Source of the DNA: Singulisphaera sp. GP187
GTDB lineage: Bacteria; Planctomycetota; Phycisphaerae; Phycisphaerales; SM1A02
NCBI GenBank assembly: GCA_945871915.1
Contig: CAMBXO010000003.1
Coordinates: 62,001 to 126,000, forward strand
Reading direction: 5' to 3'
Length of the DNA stretch: 64,000 nt
Part shown: piece after piece, positions 53,726 through 62,769 of the stretch
Numbering within the stretch: the stretch's first letter is position 1
Layout: the number at the start of each line of letters is the position of its first letter
Position numbers and translations under genes: made by a program
Notes under the pieces: generated by a model
What the model was told of the DNA's origin: nothing
Databases searched by the model: none
What the model saw: the letters and a program-made list of their open reading frames with translations, nothing else

Positions 53726-54514
53726 TCACGCCAGCGCCGATTGCATGCGCTGCAGCAAGGCTCGATCGGTCAAGTCGTAAAACAAGGGCGTAATCGTGAC
53801 CGCGCCGCGATACAGCAACTCCACATCGCTGCCCTCAGCTGTGTGCAAAAACTCCATGCCGTTGCCGCAGGGCCAGTAGTAGGTTCGGCCATCTGGCGAC
53901 TGTCGCTGCTCGTAACCATCAATGCCCGCTGCGGTGTTCATAGGAACCACATGAATGGGCGGCATGGGCGCATCAGCGACCTCCGTACACGGAATGTTGA
54001 TGTTGATGGCGCGGTGCGAATCAAGCATTCCGGCCTTGAGCACTCGGTCAATGGCGACTCTGGCGATCGCGGCGGCACGCGGAAAGTGCGCGCGACCCGG
54101 CGTACCCAACAAAAGGCTGACCGCAATCGCGGGCACACCCAGAAACGCCGCCTCCATCGCCGCCGCAATGGTGCCAGAATAAATCACATTGATGCCCACA
54201 TTCGCACCATGGTTCATGCCGCTGATCACCAGATCGGGTCGCGAGCCCTTGCCGAATCGCTCAGGCCACAAGGCTCGAAGCGCCACCTTCACGCAATCGG
54301 CCGGAGTGCCTTCGACAGCAGTTCCTTGGCCGCCAGTCTCTAGAGAAGCCAACTTCGTCATAAGGGGGCGATGAAAAGTAATTCCGTGACTCTCGGCGCT
54401 TTGTCCACTGGCTGGCGCCACCACAATGCGCGTTCCGAGTGACTCGGTGGCGTGATGCAGCGCGGCAAGGCCAGTGGCGTAGATTCCATCGTCGTTGGTG
54501 TGAAGAATGTTCAT
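53726..54514 (-). CDS. surE: 5'/3'-nucleotidase SurE
   Basis: 262 residues from ATG 54514, where the fold starts ('MNILHTNDDGIYATGL'). Metal site Asp-Asp in NDDG, Ser in 'SGQSAESHGITF', Asn in 'SGMNHGANVG' and 'VIYSGTIAAAMEA'. Dephosphorylates nucleotides; often a stress gene. It follows the glycosyltransferase by 7 bp. The track's longer ORF is antisense to the upstream gene. Confidence 0.93.
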   Translation of the reverse strand: MNILHTNDDGIYATGLAALHHATESLGTRIVVAPASGQSAESHGITFHRPLMTKLASLETGGQGTAVEGTPADCVKVALRALWPERFGKGSRPDLVISGMNHGANVGINVIYSGTIAAAMEAAFLGVPAIAVSLLLGTPGRAHFPRAAAIARVAIDRVLKAGMLDSHRAININIPCTEVADAPMPPIHVVPMNTAAGIDGYEQRQSPDGRTYYWPCGNGMEFLHTAEGSDVELLYRGAVTITPLFYDLTDRALLQRMQSALA

Positions 54515-54521
54515 AGGTGAT

Positions 54522-55766
54522 TCAGTTTGAAATAGAGGGCGGCGGTGCATACCCACCTTCCGGGCGAGGTTCCAAAATGTAATCGCGACCGCCCCATCGC
54601 ACCGGCCGCCGATGATCCAAGTCGCTGGCTGCTTCCAACATGCAGTGGGCCACAAGCCATGCACCCAACGGATGAAAAATGGCTGCAAGAGCCGGTGCGC
54701 CGCACATGGTGTTGAGCCATCCCGCGACAATCACGAGAGCCCCGACGCATCCAAGACCAAGAACCATCGTTACCGTTGCCAGAGGATCCATTGTGCCGCC
54801 ACGCCACGCCCCACCGCACAGGATCGCCGCTCCAGCAACGATTGGGAACACCGCACCGCACACAAACGCCTCCATGGCAAGTGATCGCAGGCGAGCCGGA
54901 GCCCGTTCAGCCGCTTCGAGATAAATGCGCTTCCATCCTTTATGAAACTCAGCCATGCTTTCGTACATCTCTACTCGAAGCATTCCGTCAGCGGTACACA
55001 ATCCGCCGCGGCCACCCGCGTCGCGCACGCGGCGAGCAAATGCAATGTCCTCAAGCAAGTCGTCTCGCACAATTGCATGACCACCCAGTTTCTCGTACAT
55101 GCTCCGTTGGAAGAGCATGAACTGCCCGTTGGCAAAAGCTCGCGGGTTGTCGGGATCATTCACGCGAGGAATTGGATACATACGCATCAGCATCACTGCT
55201 GCAACTGGTTGAACGATGGCCTCAAACCAATGCCGCACCCCAGGGGTTGCAAGCAACGAGAGCAGCGAGAGCCCTCGATGCTTCAGGATGGCAACGCTGG
55301 CACGCAGCAACGACGGATCAAACACCACATCGGCGTCTGTGAACAGCAGCAATTCACCTGTTGCATGGCTGGCGCCCACCCTTGCGGCATTGCATTTTCC
55401 CGCCCAATCCGCCGGGCACGAGTCGTTCACCACAAGTTTCAGGCGAGCATCCGCCGCGGCAATTGGCTGCAAGGCTTCCCAGGTGCCATCGGTACAGCGA
55501 TCGAGCACCACGATCACTTCAAGGGCTTTCCATTGGCTGGCCAAAATGCTGCGAACCACCCTGGGTGCGTGGGCTTCTTCATTGTGGGCTGGAATAATCA
55601 CGCTCACCATCGGCTCTGGTCCAGTCAGCGGAAGTGAAAGACCATGGGGCGCTCGGGGAATGCGAGGCAGATCCCGAATCACGCGAGCCGCGACCAGCAG
55701 CCACCAGCCACAACCGCACCCAGCAACAACGGCAAGAAACCAAAGGGTGACCAATCTGAAATCCAT
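54522..55766 (-). CDS. Family 2 glycosyltransferase, membrane-bound
   Basis: 414 residues from ATG 55766. N-terminal membrane helix ('VTLWFLAVVAGCGCGWWLLV'), GT-A domain with 'VSVIIPAHNEEAHAPRVV', 'LLFTDADVVFDP' (DxD), 'DLLEDIAFARRVR' (ED motif), and two C-terminal membrane segments. Similar in plan to HpnI/CrtQ-type enzymes; the sugar and acceptor are not determinable. Followed by surE. Confidence 0.85.
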   Translation of the reverse strand: MDFRLVTLWFLAVVAGCGCGWWLLVAARVIRDLPRIPRAPHGLSLPLTGPEPMVSVIIPAHNEEAHAPRVVRSILASQWKALEVIVVLDRCTDGTWEALQPIAAADARLKLVVNDSCPADWAGKCNAARVGASHATGELLLFTDADVVFDPSLLRASVAILKHRGLSLLSLLATPGVRHWFEAIVQPVAAVMLMRMYPIPRVNDPDNPRAFANGQFMLFQRSMYEKLGGHAIVRDDLLEDIAFARRVRDAGGRGGLCTADGMLRVEMYESMAEFHKGWKRIYLEAAERAPARLRSLAMEAFVCGAVFPIVAGAAILCGGAWRGGTMDPLATVTMVLGLGCVGALVIVAGWLNTMCGAPALAAIFHPLGAWLVAHCMLEAASDLDHRRPVRWGGRDYILEPRPEGGYAPPPSISN

Positions 55767-55772
55767 TGCGTG

Positions 55773-55778
55773 AGCGTA
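55773..55778 (-). promoter_or_regulatory. TACGCT box 6 nt before the glycosyltransferase start
   Basis: Minus-strand TANNNT 6 nt before ATG 55766. Matches the DsbD-like gene's box exactly. Confidence 0.4.
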
Positions 55779-55838
55779 GCCGAATCGAGACTCGGAGCGA
55801 CCACCAACGACACCAGATCCCCTGCATGCATTCACCGC

Positions 55839-55844
55839 TAGCAT
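55839..55844 (+). promoter_or_regulatory. TAGCAT box 9 nt before the Lol permease start
   Basis: TANNNT hexamer 9 nt before GTG 55854. Confidence 0.4.
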
Positions 55845-55853
55845 TCCGCAGCC

Positions 55854-57500
55854 GTGTACGCGATCCAATTGGCCAATCGCTACCTCACCAGCCGCATCAT
55901 TCCGTTGATCGCAGTTGGTGCGGTCGCGCTCTGTGTTGCGCTGGTGGTGATTGTGGTGAGCGTGATGAGCGGATTCCTTGACATGCTGAAATCCAGCGGG
56001 CGCACGCTGATGGGCGATGTGGTGATCAATTATCCGGTGCGCGGAATGCCGTGGTATGACGACTTGGTTCGCGAAATTGAAACCATGCCCGAAGCGGCGG
56101 CTGCCTCACCGCTCGTGGATACCTACGGTTTGCTTCGCATGCCGTATCCGCAGGGAGCCGACAAGGAAGTGGTGACCGCAAATGTGTGGGGCATCGAGCC
56201 GGCAAGTTTTGAACGCGTGACGGACTATTCCACAACGCTGTATTGGAAACCACCAGCAAGCGAAGCGGACGCGGCGGCCATGGCGGTCGATGACCCGCGA
56301 TTGCAACTGAACTCTCAGCACGAGAAGAATGGCCTGTCCCTCACGCAAGCAGGCACCAATGAACCCGGCATGGTGATGGGAATGCATGTCAGCATCGTGA
56401 ACGAACGCCAACGAGATGGAACCTATCGAAGCCGCTACGGTTGGTTTATGCCGGATCAGCAAGTGACGCTGACGCTGGTGCCCATTAGTGGCAAGGGCAC
56501 GGTCGCCGAACCTCGCGAGCGGCTCTTTCCAGTGGTCAATGAGTTTCGAAGCGGCGTGTATCAGATTGATAAGAATCGTGTTCTCATTCCGTTGGCGGAG
56601 GCGCAACGTCTTTTGCGACTCGACCAAGGCACGCTGTATGACATGGAGGCACCGCCCAATGCCGACGGTTCGCAGCCGGTTCTGGGAGTCAGTCCTCCTC
56701 GCGTGCATCGAATCTTGGCGCGCGCCAAGCCCGGCATCACCGCCGATGCCCTTCGTGCTGCCGTTGAAATTGCCTACGAACGATTCTTCGAAAAAGAAAT
56801 GGCCGATGGAACGCGTGTGGTCAAGCCGCCTCGCCGCGATCTGATTTCCATTTTGACATGGGAACAGCATTTGCGAGATCTGATCGGCCCAGTGGAAAAG
56901 GAACGCGAAATGATGCGCATTCTTTTTTCCATTGTGTATTTGGTCTGCGCCGGTCTTGTGTTGAGCATCTTTTGGGCCATCGTCCAAGAGAAGTCGCGTG
57001 ACATTGGCATCCTGCGCTCGATCGGCGCCAGCCGCACGGCGGTGTTGTGGATTTTTCTTCAATATGGACTGGTCATTGGCGCGGTGGGCGGCGCGATTGG
57101 CGTCGGTCTTGGCTGGCTGGTCATTTGCAATATCAACTCCATCCACGATGCCATCGGCGCCGATGCTCCGCCCTGGACATGGATGGCCGCGTTTGGAATG
57201 GGCTCGCTCTCGCTTGTTATGGCGCTGCGAGGGTCGTTCCGCGGAATTCTTCTGCCGACATTGTTATGGCTGGTCACCGCGATGACGCTGGGGCTGGTTG
57301 GGTGTGGACTGTTGGCTCATCGTGGCACGCTCATTTGGGATCCAGCTGTTTACTATTTCAGCAGCATTCCCAGCCAAATCGACTGGCTCACCGCCGGCAT
57401 CACATGGATTGGTGCTGTCGTGTTCAGCGTTCTCGGCGCCAGCGTTCCTGCGGCCAAAGCGGCGGACATCGATCCGGTGAGGGCACTCCGCTATGAATGA
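55854..57500 (+). CDS. LolC/LolE-like permease (FtsX fold)
   Basis: 548 residues from GTG 55854. First membrane helix at 'LIAVGAVALCVALVVIVVSV', a ~300-residue periplasmic domain, then 'ILFSIVYLVCAGLVLSIFWAIV' and 'WIFLQYGLVIGAVGGAIGVG', plus one extra hydrophobic pair near 480 ('LLPTLLWLVTAMTLGLVGCGL'), and the family end 'PAAKAADIDPVRALRYE'. Releases lipoproteins to the periplasmic carrier or acts in a related MacB-like export. Single permease with one ATPase (8-bp overlap), so probably a homodimer (LolF-type arrangement). Confidence 0.85.
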   Translation: MYAIQLANRYLTSRIIPLIAVGAVALCVALVVIVVSVMSGFLDMLKSSGRTLMGDVVINYPVRGMPWYDDLVREIETMPEAAAASPLVDTYGLLRMPYPQGADKEVVTANVWGIEPASFERVTDYSTTLYWKPPASEADAAAMAVDDPRLQLNSQHEKNGLSLTQAGTNEPGMVMGMHVSIVNERQRDGTYRSRYGWFMPDQQVTLTLVPISGKGTVAEPRERLFPVVNEFRSGVYQIDKNRVLIPLAEAQRLLRLDQGTLYDMEAPPNADGSQPVLGVSPPRVHRILARAKPGITADALRAAVEIAYERFFEKEMADGTRVVKPPRRDLISILTWEQHLRDLIGPVEKEREMMRILFSIVYLVCAGLVLSIFWAIVQEKSRDIGILRSIGASRTAVLWIFLQYGLVIGAVGGAIGVGLGWLVICNINSIHDAIGADAPPWTWMAAFGMGSLSLVMALRGSFRGILLPTLLWLVTAMTLGLVGCGLLAHRGTLIWDPAVYYFSSIPSQIDWLTAGITWIGAVVFSVLGASVPAAKAADIDPVRALRYE

Positions 57501-58191
57501 GCCGCTCCTGATTCAAGCTCGCGCCTTGCACAAGACCTATCGCCTGGGCAAAGTGGATGTCCCCGTGTTGCGAGGCGCGGATTTTTCCATGCGACCAGGT
57601 GAATGGGTCGCCATTCTGGGAAGTTCCGGAAGCGGAAAGAGCACCTTGCTCCACCTGCTTGGGTTGCTTGAAGAAGCCGACTCCACCAGCGGCGAAATGT
57701 GGTTTGAAGGAAAGCCAGTCTCGGGATTGCATGGCGCGGCGAGAAATCACTATCGCAATCAGTGCGTCGGATTCGTATTTCAGTTTTATCACCTGCTGCC
57801 TGAACTGAATGTTCTGGAGAATGCACTCCTGCCCTGCAAGATCAGTGCCGGGTTGGGGTGGCCCGCGGCTCGTTCGGCTGCACGCGCACGCACCATGGAT
57901 CTGCTTCATCGATTCGGCCTTTCGGATCGCCTACTTCATCGACCTCGCGAACTCAGCGGCGGTGAACGGCAGCGCGTGGCCATTGCCCGCGCGCTCGCCA
58001 ATCAGCCGCGACTGTTGCTGGCCGATGAACCCACCGGCAATTTGGATGCTCGAACGGGCGGCGAAATTCTGGACCGGATCGCCTCACTGCATCGCGACGG
58101 GCTTTCCATTGCGATGGTGACGCATGACCCCGCCGTTGCGGCGCGCGCCGATCGCATTGTGCATTTGATCGACGGCGTTGTGCAGGGCTAG
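57493..58191 (+). CDS. lolD: LolD-like ABC transporter ATPase
   Basis: 232 residues. Walker A 'GSSGSGKST', signature 'ELSGGERQRVAIARAL', Walker B 'LLLADEPTGNLD', H-loop 'VTHDPAV', and the LolD-style 'VGFVFQFYHLLPELNVLEN'. Drives the permease encoded 8 bp upstream. Confidence 0.92.
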   Translation: MNEPLLIQARALHKTYRLGKVDVPVLRGADFSMRPGEWVAILGSSGSGKSTLLHLLGLLEEADSTSGEMWFEGKPVSGLHGAARNHYRNQCVGFVFQFYHLLPELNVLENALLPCKISAGLGWPAARSAARARTMDLLHRFGLSDRLLHRPRELSGGERQRVAIARALANQPRLLLADEPTGNLDARTGGEILDRIASLHRDGLSIAMVTHDPAVAARADRIVHLIDGVVQG

Positions 58192-58196
58192 ACCGA

Positions 58197-59489
58197 TTAC
58201 GGGTGTTGCCCGTACCAGCCTTCGATCGTCTGCGCAAACTGCGCGGTGTCAGTGCCAAATCTTTTCTTAAGAGATTCCTCCCACGGAATCCCACTCTTGA
58301 CATCCTTCACCCACTCTCCAAACGCATTGCCCTTTTGATCAATCATCAAACAGACAGCCAGATATCCGACCGCGTAGCCCACTGCATTCTCTCCGGGCCA
58401 CACACCATCGCGACCGGTGCTCTGAAGCAGCGGCATCATGCTTTGGCCGTCTCGCATAAATCGAAGTCCCTGTTCGCGTCGACCCGCGTCCACCGGTGAA
58501 CTATCAAAACTGCGGGCTGCAACAAACTCGGCGTAGCCCTCCTCCGCCCAGATCGGCAACTGCACAGGCGTGCCGTACCGGTGCATGAAGCCGTGAGTCG
58601 CCTCATGCACCAGCGTTGCCATGAATTGATCGTCGTTGGGACTTCGCCACGCATTCACCATGACCTTGGGACCAATCATGTGGCAGAGTCCGATGCAGCC
58701 CGGAGGCGGCATGACTCCAAAAGCAGCTTCCTCGATGGCGCGAAAACGATTCTCGTCGCCACTCACAATGCACACGCCTTTCCCATGAAAGAGATTCAGC
58801 CCCTTGGGAAGTGCAAACATCTCCGAAACCTTGCGATACATGTTGTCCATGCGTTGCCCAAGGTCTTGCGATTCACCTCGTCCAAGGTCGGAATAGATCA
58901 CCCAGTAATCCGTTTCCACCTGCGTGAATTGAGCATGCACTTCGCGCAATGCTTTTTCGGCATCGGCTTTCATTTCAGCTAGCGCGGTGACGCGCTGCTC
59001 GTCAGTTGCAATGGGCCATGTTGGAATTCCACTCTCCGCGCGACCTTGAGGAAGTGATGCTCGAAGTCTGCGCTCGGCGGCCATACGCCGAATCTCCGGC
59101 GCTTCTAGGCGAGCCGCCGCAACCGCTTCGTGCGGAACACCGTCCATCCGCAATGCCTGCCGCAGCGTGGAGTCACCCATATTCAGGCCATCTTCAGTGC
59201 ACAACAGCGCGCGACCCAGCAATACCATCTGCGCCGCATTGCGTGTGTCAATGCATTTTCGAAGGGTTCTGTTGAGATCGGCCGCCGTGAAATCTGCCCA
59301 GAGCAGCCGACCAAAGTCGCCATCACATCCATCCGCATCCCACTTGGAAACCTCGCCATTGATTCGACTTCCGTCTGCCAATTTGACACGAATCGAGAGC
59401 GCGTTGTCCAGCTTGCCCTGTGCCAATGCCGGAATGGGATAGGCAGCACCGACCACTGCAAACCAAAGGACAATCTTGAACCACTGCAT
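58197..59489 (-). CDS. Secreted HExxH metallopeptidase-like protein
   Basis: 430 residues from ATG 59489 (GTG 59492 possible). Signal peptide 'FKIVLWFAVVGAAYPIPALA' cleaved near AQG. The zinc site HEATH ('LVHEATHGFMHRYG') and the downstream Glu in 'WAEEGYAEFVAA' define a gluzincin. A ~200-residue N-terminal region of unknown fold begins with 'RVKLADGSRINGEVSKW'. Substrate unknown. Convergent with the Lol ATPase, 5 bp apart. Confidence 0.83.
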   Translation of the reverse strand: MQWFKIVLWFAVVGAAYPIPALAQGKLDNALSIRVKLADGSRINGEVSKWDADGCDGDFGRLLWADFTAADLNRTLRKCIDTRNAAQMVLLGRALLCTEDGLNMGDSTLRQALRMDGVPHEAVAAARLEAPEIRRMAAERRLRASLPQGRAESGIPTWPIATDEQRVTALAEMKADAEKALREVHAQFTQVETDYWVIYSDLGRGESQDLGQRMDNMYRKVSEMFALPKGLNLFHGKGVCIVSGDENRFRAIEEAAFGVMPPPGCIGLCHMIGPKVMVNAWRSPNDDQFMATLVHEATHGFMHRYGTPVQLPIWAEEGYAEFVAARSFDSSPVDAGRREQGLRFMRDGQSMMPLLQSTGRDGVWPGENAVGYAVGYLAVCLMIDQKGNAFGEWVKDVKSGIPWEESLKKRFGTDTAQFAQTIEGWYGQHP

Positions 59490-59498
59490 CACAATTCC

Positions 59499-59504
59499 AG
59501 CCTA
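59499..59504 (-). promoter_or_regulatory. TAGGCT box 9 nt before the metallopeptidase start
   Basis: Minus-strand TANNNT, 9 nt before ATG 59489 (6 nt before the alternative GTG). Confidence 0.4.
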
Positions 59505-59558
59505 TCCGGCTACCATCGCTTAAGGAAGCGTTGGATTCTGTCGATTCCACCTATCCCT

Positions 59559-59565
59559 AGGAGGT
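59559..59565 (+). promoter_or_regulatory. Strong Shine-Dalgarno of clpC
   Basis: AGGAGGT, the best ribosome site in the window, 9 nt before ATG 59575. TATCCC at 59552-59557 with TTGGAT 15 bp upstream is a possible promoter. If that box were the -10, the site would be part of a very short leader. Confidence 0.75.
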
Positions 59566-59574
59566 CTCTTTACG

Positions 59575-62103
59575 ATGTTTGAACGTCTCACCGATCGTGC
59601 CCGCAAGGTGATGGCCCTGGCCAATCAGGAAGCCCAGCGATTTAACCACGAATACATCGGCACGGAGCACATCTTGCTCGGCCTTGTCAAAGAAGGCAGC
59701 GGAGTTGGCGCGAATGTTCTGAAGAACCTTGGCATTGATCTTCGCAAGGTTCGCCTTGAAGTTGAAAAACTTGTCAAGAGTGGTCCGGAGATGGTCACCA
59801 TGGGCAAGTTGCCCCAGACTCCACGAGCAAAAAAGGTGATCGAATACGCAATTGAAGAAGCCCGCAACCTGAATCACAACTATGTCGGCACCGAGCATTT
59901 GTTGCTTGGGCTTCTGCGCGAGCAGGACGGCGTGGCCGCGCAAGTGCTGCTCAACCTTGGTTTGAAACTTGAAGAAGTGCGTGAAGAAGTTTTGAATCTG
60001 CTTGGAGCCGGAGGCGATAGCGAGCAGGAAAACGCTCCGCAAGGAGCTGAACCCGCTGGAGCTGAATCCGCGGAACCCGCAGCCGGAACGCCTCGCCGTG
60101 GCAAGAGCAAGACCCCTGCTCTAGACAGTTTTGGTCGCGACCTCACCGAATTGGCCCGCAACGGCGAACTGGATCCAGTCATCGGCCGCGCCAACGAGAT
60201 CGAGCGATTGGTGCAAATTCTCTGCCGCCGCACCAAGAACAACCCGGTGCTTCTGGGCGAAGCGGGCGTTGGCAAGACCGCCATTGTGGAAGGACTCGCT
60301 CAGCAAATCGTTTCGCAATCTGTTCCGGACCTGCTTCATGACAAGCGACTGGTGGTGCTTGACCTTGCCATGATGGTGGCTGGCACCAAGTATCGCGGGC
60401 AATTTGAGGAGCGCATCAAGGCCGTCATGAATGAGGTGCGTCGCGCCAAAAACATCATTCTGTTTATTGACGAATTGCACACGCTGGTTGGTGCAGGTGG
60501 TGCCGAAGGTGCCATCGACGCAAGCAATGTGCTGAAGCCCGCCATGGCACGCGGCGAGATTCAGTGCGTGGGTGCGACCACTTTTGACGAGTACCGCAAG
60601 TACATCGAAAAGGATGCCGCACTTGAGCGCCGATTCCAGAGCATTGCTGTGGAGCCACCGGGCCCCGCCGAGACCCTTGAAATTCTCAAGGGGTTGCGTG
60701 ACAAGTACGCGGCGCACCACCGTGTGAAGTACACCGACGAAGCCCTTCGCATGGCAGTTGAATTAAGCGGCCGATACATCCCAGGCCGCGTTCAGCCTGA
60801 CAAGTCGATCGATGTCATTGACGAGGCCGGTGCTCGATTGCGTCTGAAGACCATGGCCAAGCCGCCGGATCTTGCCGACCTTGAAACGCGCATTGAACGC
60901 CTGTCGGTGGAAAAAGACGAAGCCGTCAAGGGAGCCGACTACGAGAAGGCTGCCGAACTGCGCGATCAAGCAGAAAAACTTCGCAAGGAAAAAGAAAAAC
61001 TGCAGCAGCAGTGGCGTGATCGCATGAACGAGACCACCGGAACGGTGGACGAAGAAGTGATCGCCGAAGTTGTGAGCAAGATGACCGGTGTTCCTCTGAC
61101 TCGACTGGAAAAAGAAGAGAGCGCCCGCCTGCTGCAACTGGAAAACGAACTGCACAAAACGGTGGTCGGACAGGACGAGGCCGTGAAGGCTGTCAGTCGC
61201 TCGATCCGCAAGGCTCGTTCGGGTCTGAAGGACCCCAAGCGACCGATGGGTTGCTTTATCTTCCTCGGCCCCACCGGTGTGGGTAAAACGCTGCTTGCCA
61301 AAGCACTCGCGGAGTTCATGTTCGGTGATCAGGATGCCCTGTTCACACTGGACATGAGCGAGTACATGGAGAAGCACAATGTTTCGCGACTGGTCGGCGC
61401 GCCTCCTGGGTATGTGGGCTACGAAGAAGGCGGTCAGTTGACGGAGCGCATCCGCCGCCGCCCCTATGCCGTGGTGCTGCTTGATGAAGTGGAGAAGGGT
61501 CACCCGGACATCTTCAACATGCTGCTGCAAATTATGGAAGAAGGCCGTTTGACCGATTCATTCGGCCGACACATCGACTTTCGAAACTGCATCATCATCA
61601 TGACCAGCAACTTGGGTGCCGATGTCATTAAGGGCGGAAGCAACTTTGGCTTTACCAAACGGGCCGAAGTGCAGGACTACGAGAAGATGAAGAAGGCTCT
61701 CACCAGCGAGGTGGAGAAGTTCTTCCGCCCGGAGTTCATCAACCGGCTTGACGAAGTCATCGTCTTTAGACCGTTGGTGAAGGATGATCTGAATTACATC
61801 ATCGACTTCGAGTTGGCCAAATTGCGAAAGCGATTGACCGAGAAGGGCATGACCATGGAGATCGATCAATTGGCCAAGGATTTCCTGATCGATCGCGGAT
61901 ACAACCCGGACTTTGGTGCAAGGCCATTGCGCCGAGCTCTGTCGCAGTTTGTCGAGGACCCCTTGGCGGAAAATCTGCTGAGCGGTGAATTTGGAAGTGG
62001 CGACACCATCCACATTACGCGCGAAGAGGGCAAGGACCACCTTGCTTTCAAGGCGTCCAAAGCACCAGCGGCTGAGACCAAGACCGCGGCAACCCCCGGC
62101 TGA
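59575..62103 (+). CDS. clpC: ATP-dependent Clp protease ATPase ClpC
   Basis: 842 residues. N-terminal Clp_N repeats ('[20 protein letters not shown]'), AAA-1 with Walker A 'GEAGVGKT' and '[10 protein letters not shown]', a middle region with UVR-like '[20 protein letters not shown]', AAA-2 with 'GPTGVGKT', and '[12 protein letters not shown]'. Unfolds proteins for ClpP. ctsR, mcsA and mcsB are not adjacent, so regulation differs from Firmicutes. A rho-independent terminator follows. Confidence 0.95.
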   Translation: MFERLTDRARKVMALANQEAQRFNHEYIGTEHILLGLVKEGSGVGANVLKNLGIDLRKVRLEVEKLVKSGPEMVTMGKLPQTPRAKKVIEYAIEEARNLNHNYVGTEHLLLGLLREQDGVAAQVLLNLGLKLEEVREEVLNLLGAGGDSEQENAPQGAEPAGAESAEPAAGTPRRGKSKTPALDSFGRDLTELARNGELDPVIGRANEIERLVQILCRRTKNNPVLLGEAGVGKTAIVEGLAQQIVSQSVPDLLHDKRLVVLDLAMMVAGTKYRGQFEERIKAVMNEVRRAKNIILFIDELHTLVGAGGAEGAIDASNVLKPAMARGEIQCVGATTFDEYRKYIEKDAALERRFQSIAVEPPGPAETLEILKGLRDKYAAHHRVKYTDEALRMAVELSGRYIPGRVQPDKSIDVIDEAGARLRLKTMAKPPDLADLETRIERLSVEKDEAVKGADYEKAAELRDQAEKLRKEKEKLQQQWRDRMNETTGTVDEEVIAEVVSKMTGVPLTRLEKEESARLLQLENELHKTVVGQDEAVKAVSRSIRKARSGLKDPKRPMGCFIFLGPTGVGKTLLAKALAEFMFGDQDALFTLDMSEYMEKHNVSRLVGAPPGYVGYEEGGQLTERIRRRPYAVVLLDEVEKGHPDIFNMLLQIMEEGRLTDSFGRHIDFRNCIIIMTSNLGADVIKGGSNFGFTKRAEVQDYEKMKKALTSEVEKFFRPEFINRLDEVIVFRPLVKDDLNYIIDFELAKLRKRLTEKGMTMEIDQLAKDFLIDRGYNPDFGARPLRRALSQFVEDPLAENLLSGEFGSGDTIHITREEGKDHLAFKASKAPAAETKTAATPG

Positions 62104-62128
62104 TTGCATCCAGTCAAGCGTTTGCACC

Positions 62129-62156
62129 ACACCGTTGCTTTCGCAGCGGTGTTTTT
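62129..62156 (+). terminator. Rho-independent terminator after clpC
   Basis: ACACCGTTGC-TTTC-GCAGCGGTGT (10 bp, one G-U pair) followed by TTTTT. It ends 2 bp before the stop of the convergent lipoprotein gene. Confidence 0.88.
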
Positions 62157-62157
62157 C

Positions 62158-62769
62158 TTAGCGAATGCCCGCCAAGCCAAGTCCCTCCGGCGTTCGTTCA
62201 ATCTCCACGATCGTAAAGCCAAACTTGCCACGATCGGAATCCGGCAATTGGTATCGGGTCATCTCAGGATTGACTTGCGTCACTTTCATCGTCGCTGATC
62301 GCATGGCGGACGTGATGTAAAGACTGGAGGCCATCAACTCCCGTCGATTCGCTTCGCAGTATTTCACGAACGCCTCGCGACCACCGGTTGATTTCATGCG
62401 TTCACGCTGCGGCGCCGAGAGCACCACATCGTAAATCTCACCGTACGCCTGATTGCGAAGACCCCCCATAAAGGACTCCATCACCAAATCAGGAATCAGA
62501 ATCGGCGCGCGAGTGGGCTTCTGAGGTGCACTTGGATTTTCTGCAGGTGCGGTCGCATCCGGTGTCACGGCCTGATCGACTCTCGTGCTCGCTGAACCCG
62601 GAATTTTAGAAGTCACCACCACCTTGGTTCCATCGGGTCGCACATAGGTCTCTTCCAGTGGTCGCCCTTGATTGATCGCAATGTAATCGGGCCGGTAGTG
62701 ATATTCGGTGCGCTCCGTTGCACAATGGCACAGCGCCACCACCATCATGGCGAGGGCCAATCGCATCAT
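62158..62769 (-). CDS. Predicted lipoprotein-like hypothetical protein
   Basis: 203 residues from ATG 62769, which overlaps the nadB stop as ATGA. Signal-like 'LALAMMVVALCHCATER' with cysteines but a poor lipobox, so lipidation is uncertain. A Pro/Ala linker leads into a C-terminal ~110-residue domain ('YGEIYDVVLSAPQRERMKS') that might be NTF2-like, as suspected for the 48030 protein. No family assigned. Confidence 0.7.
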   Translation of the reverse strand: MMRLALAMMVVALCHCATERTEYHYRPDYIAINQGRPLEETYVRPDGTKVVVTSKIPGSASTRVDQAVTPDATAPAENPSAPQKPTRAPILIPDLVMESFMGGLRNQAYGEIYDVVLSAPQRERMKSTGGREAFVKYCEANRRELMASSLYITSAMRSATMKVTQVNPEMTRYQLPDSDRGKFGFTIVEIERTPEGLGLAGIR

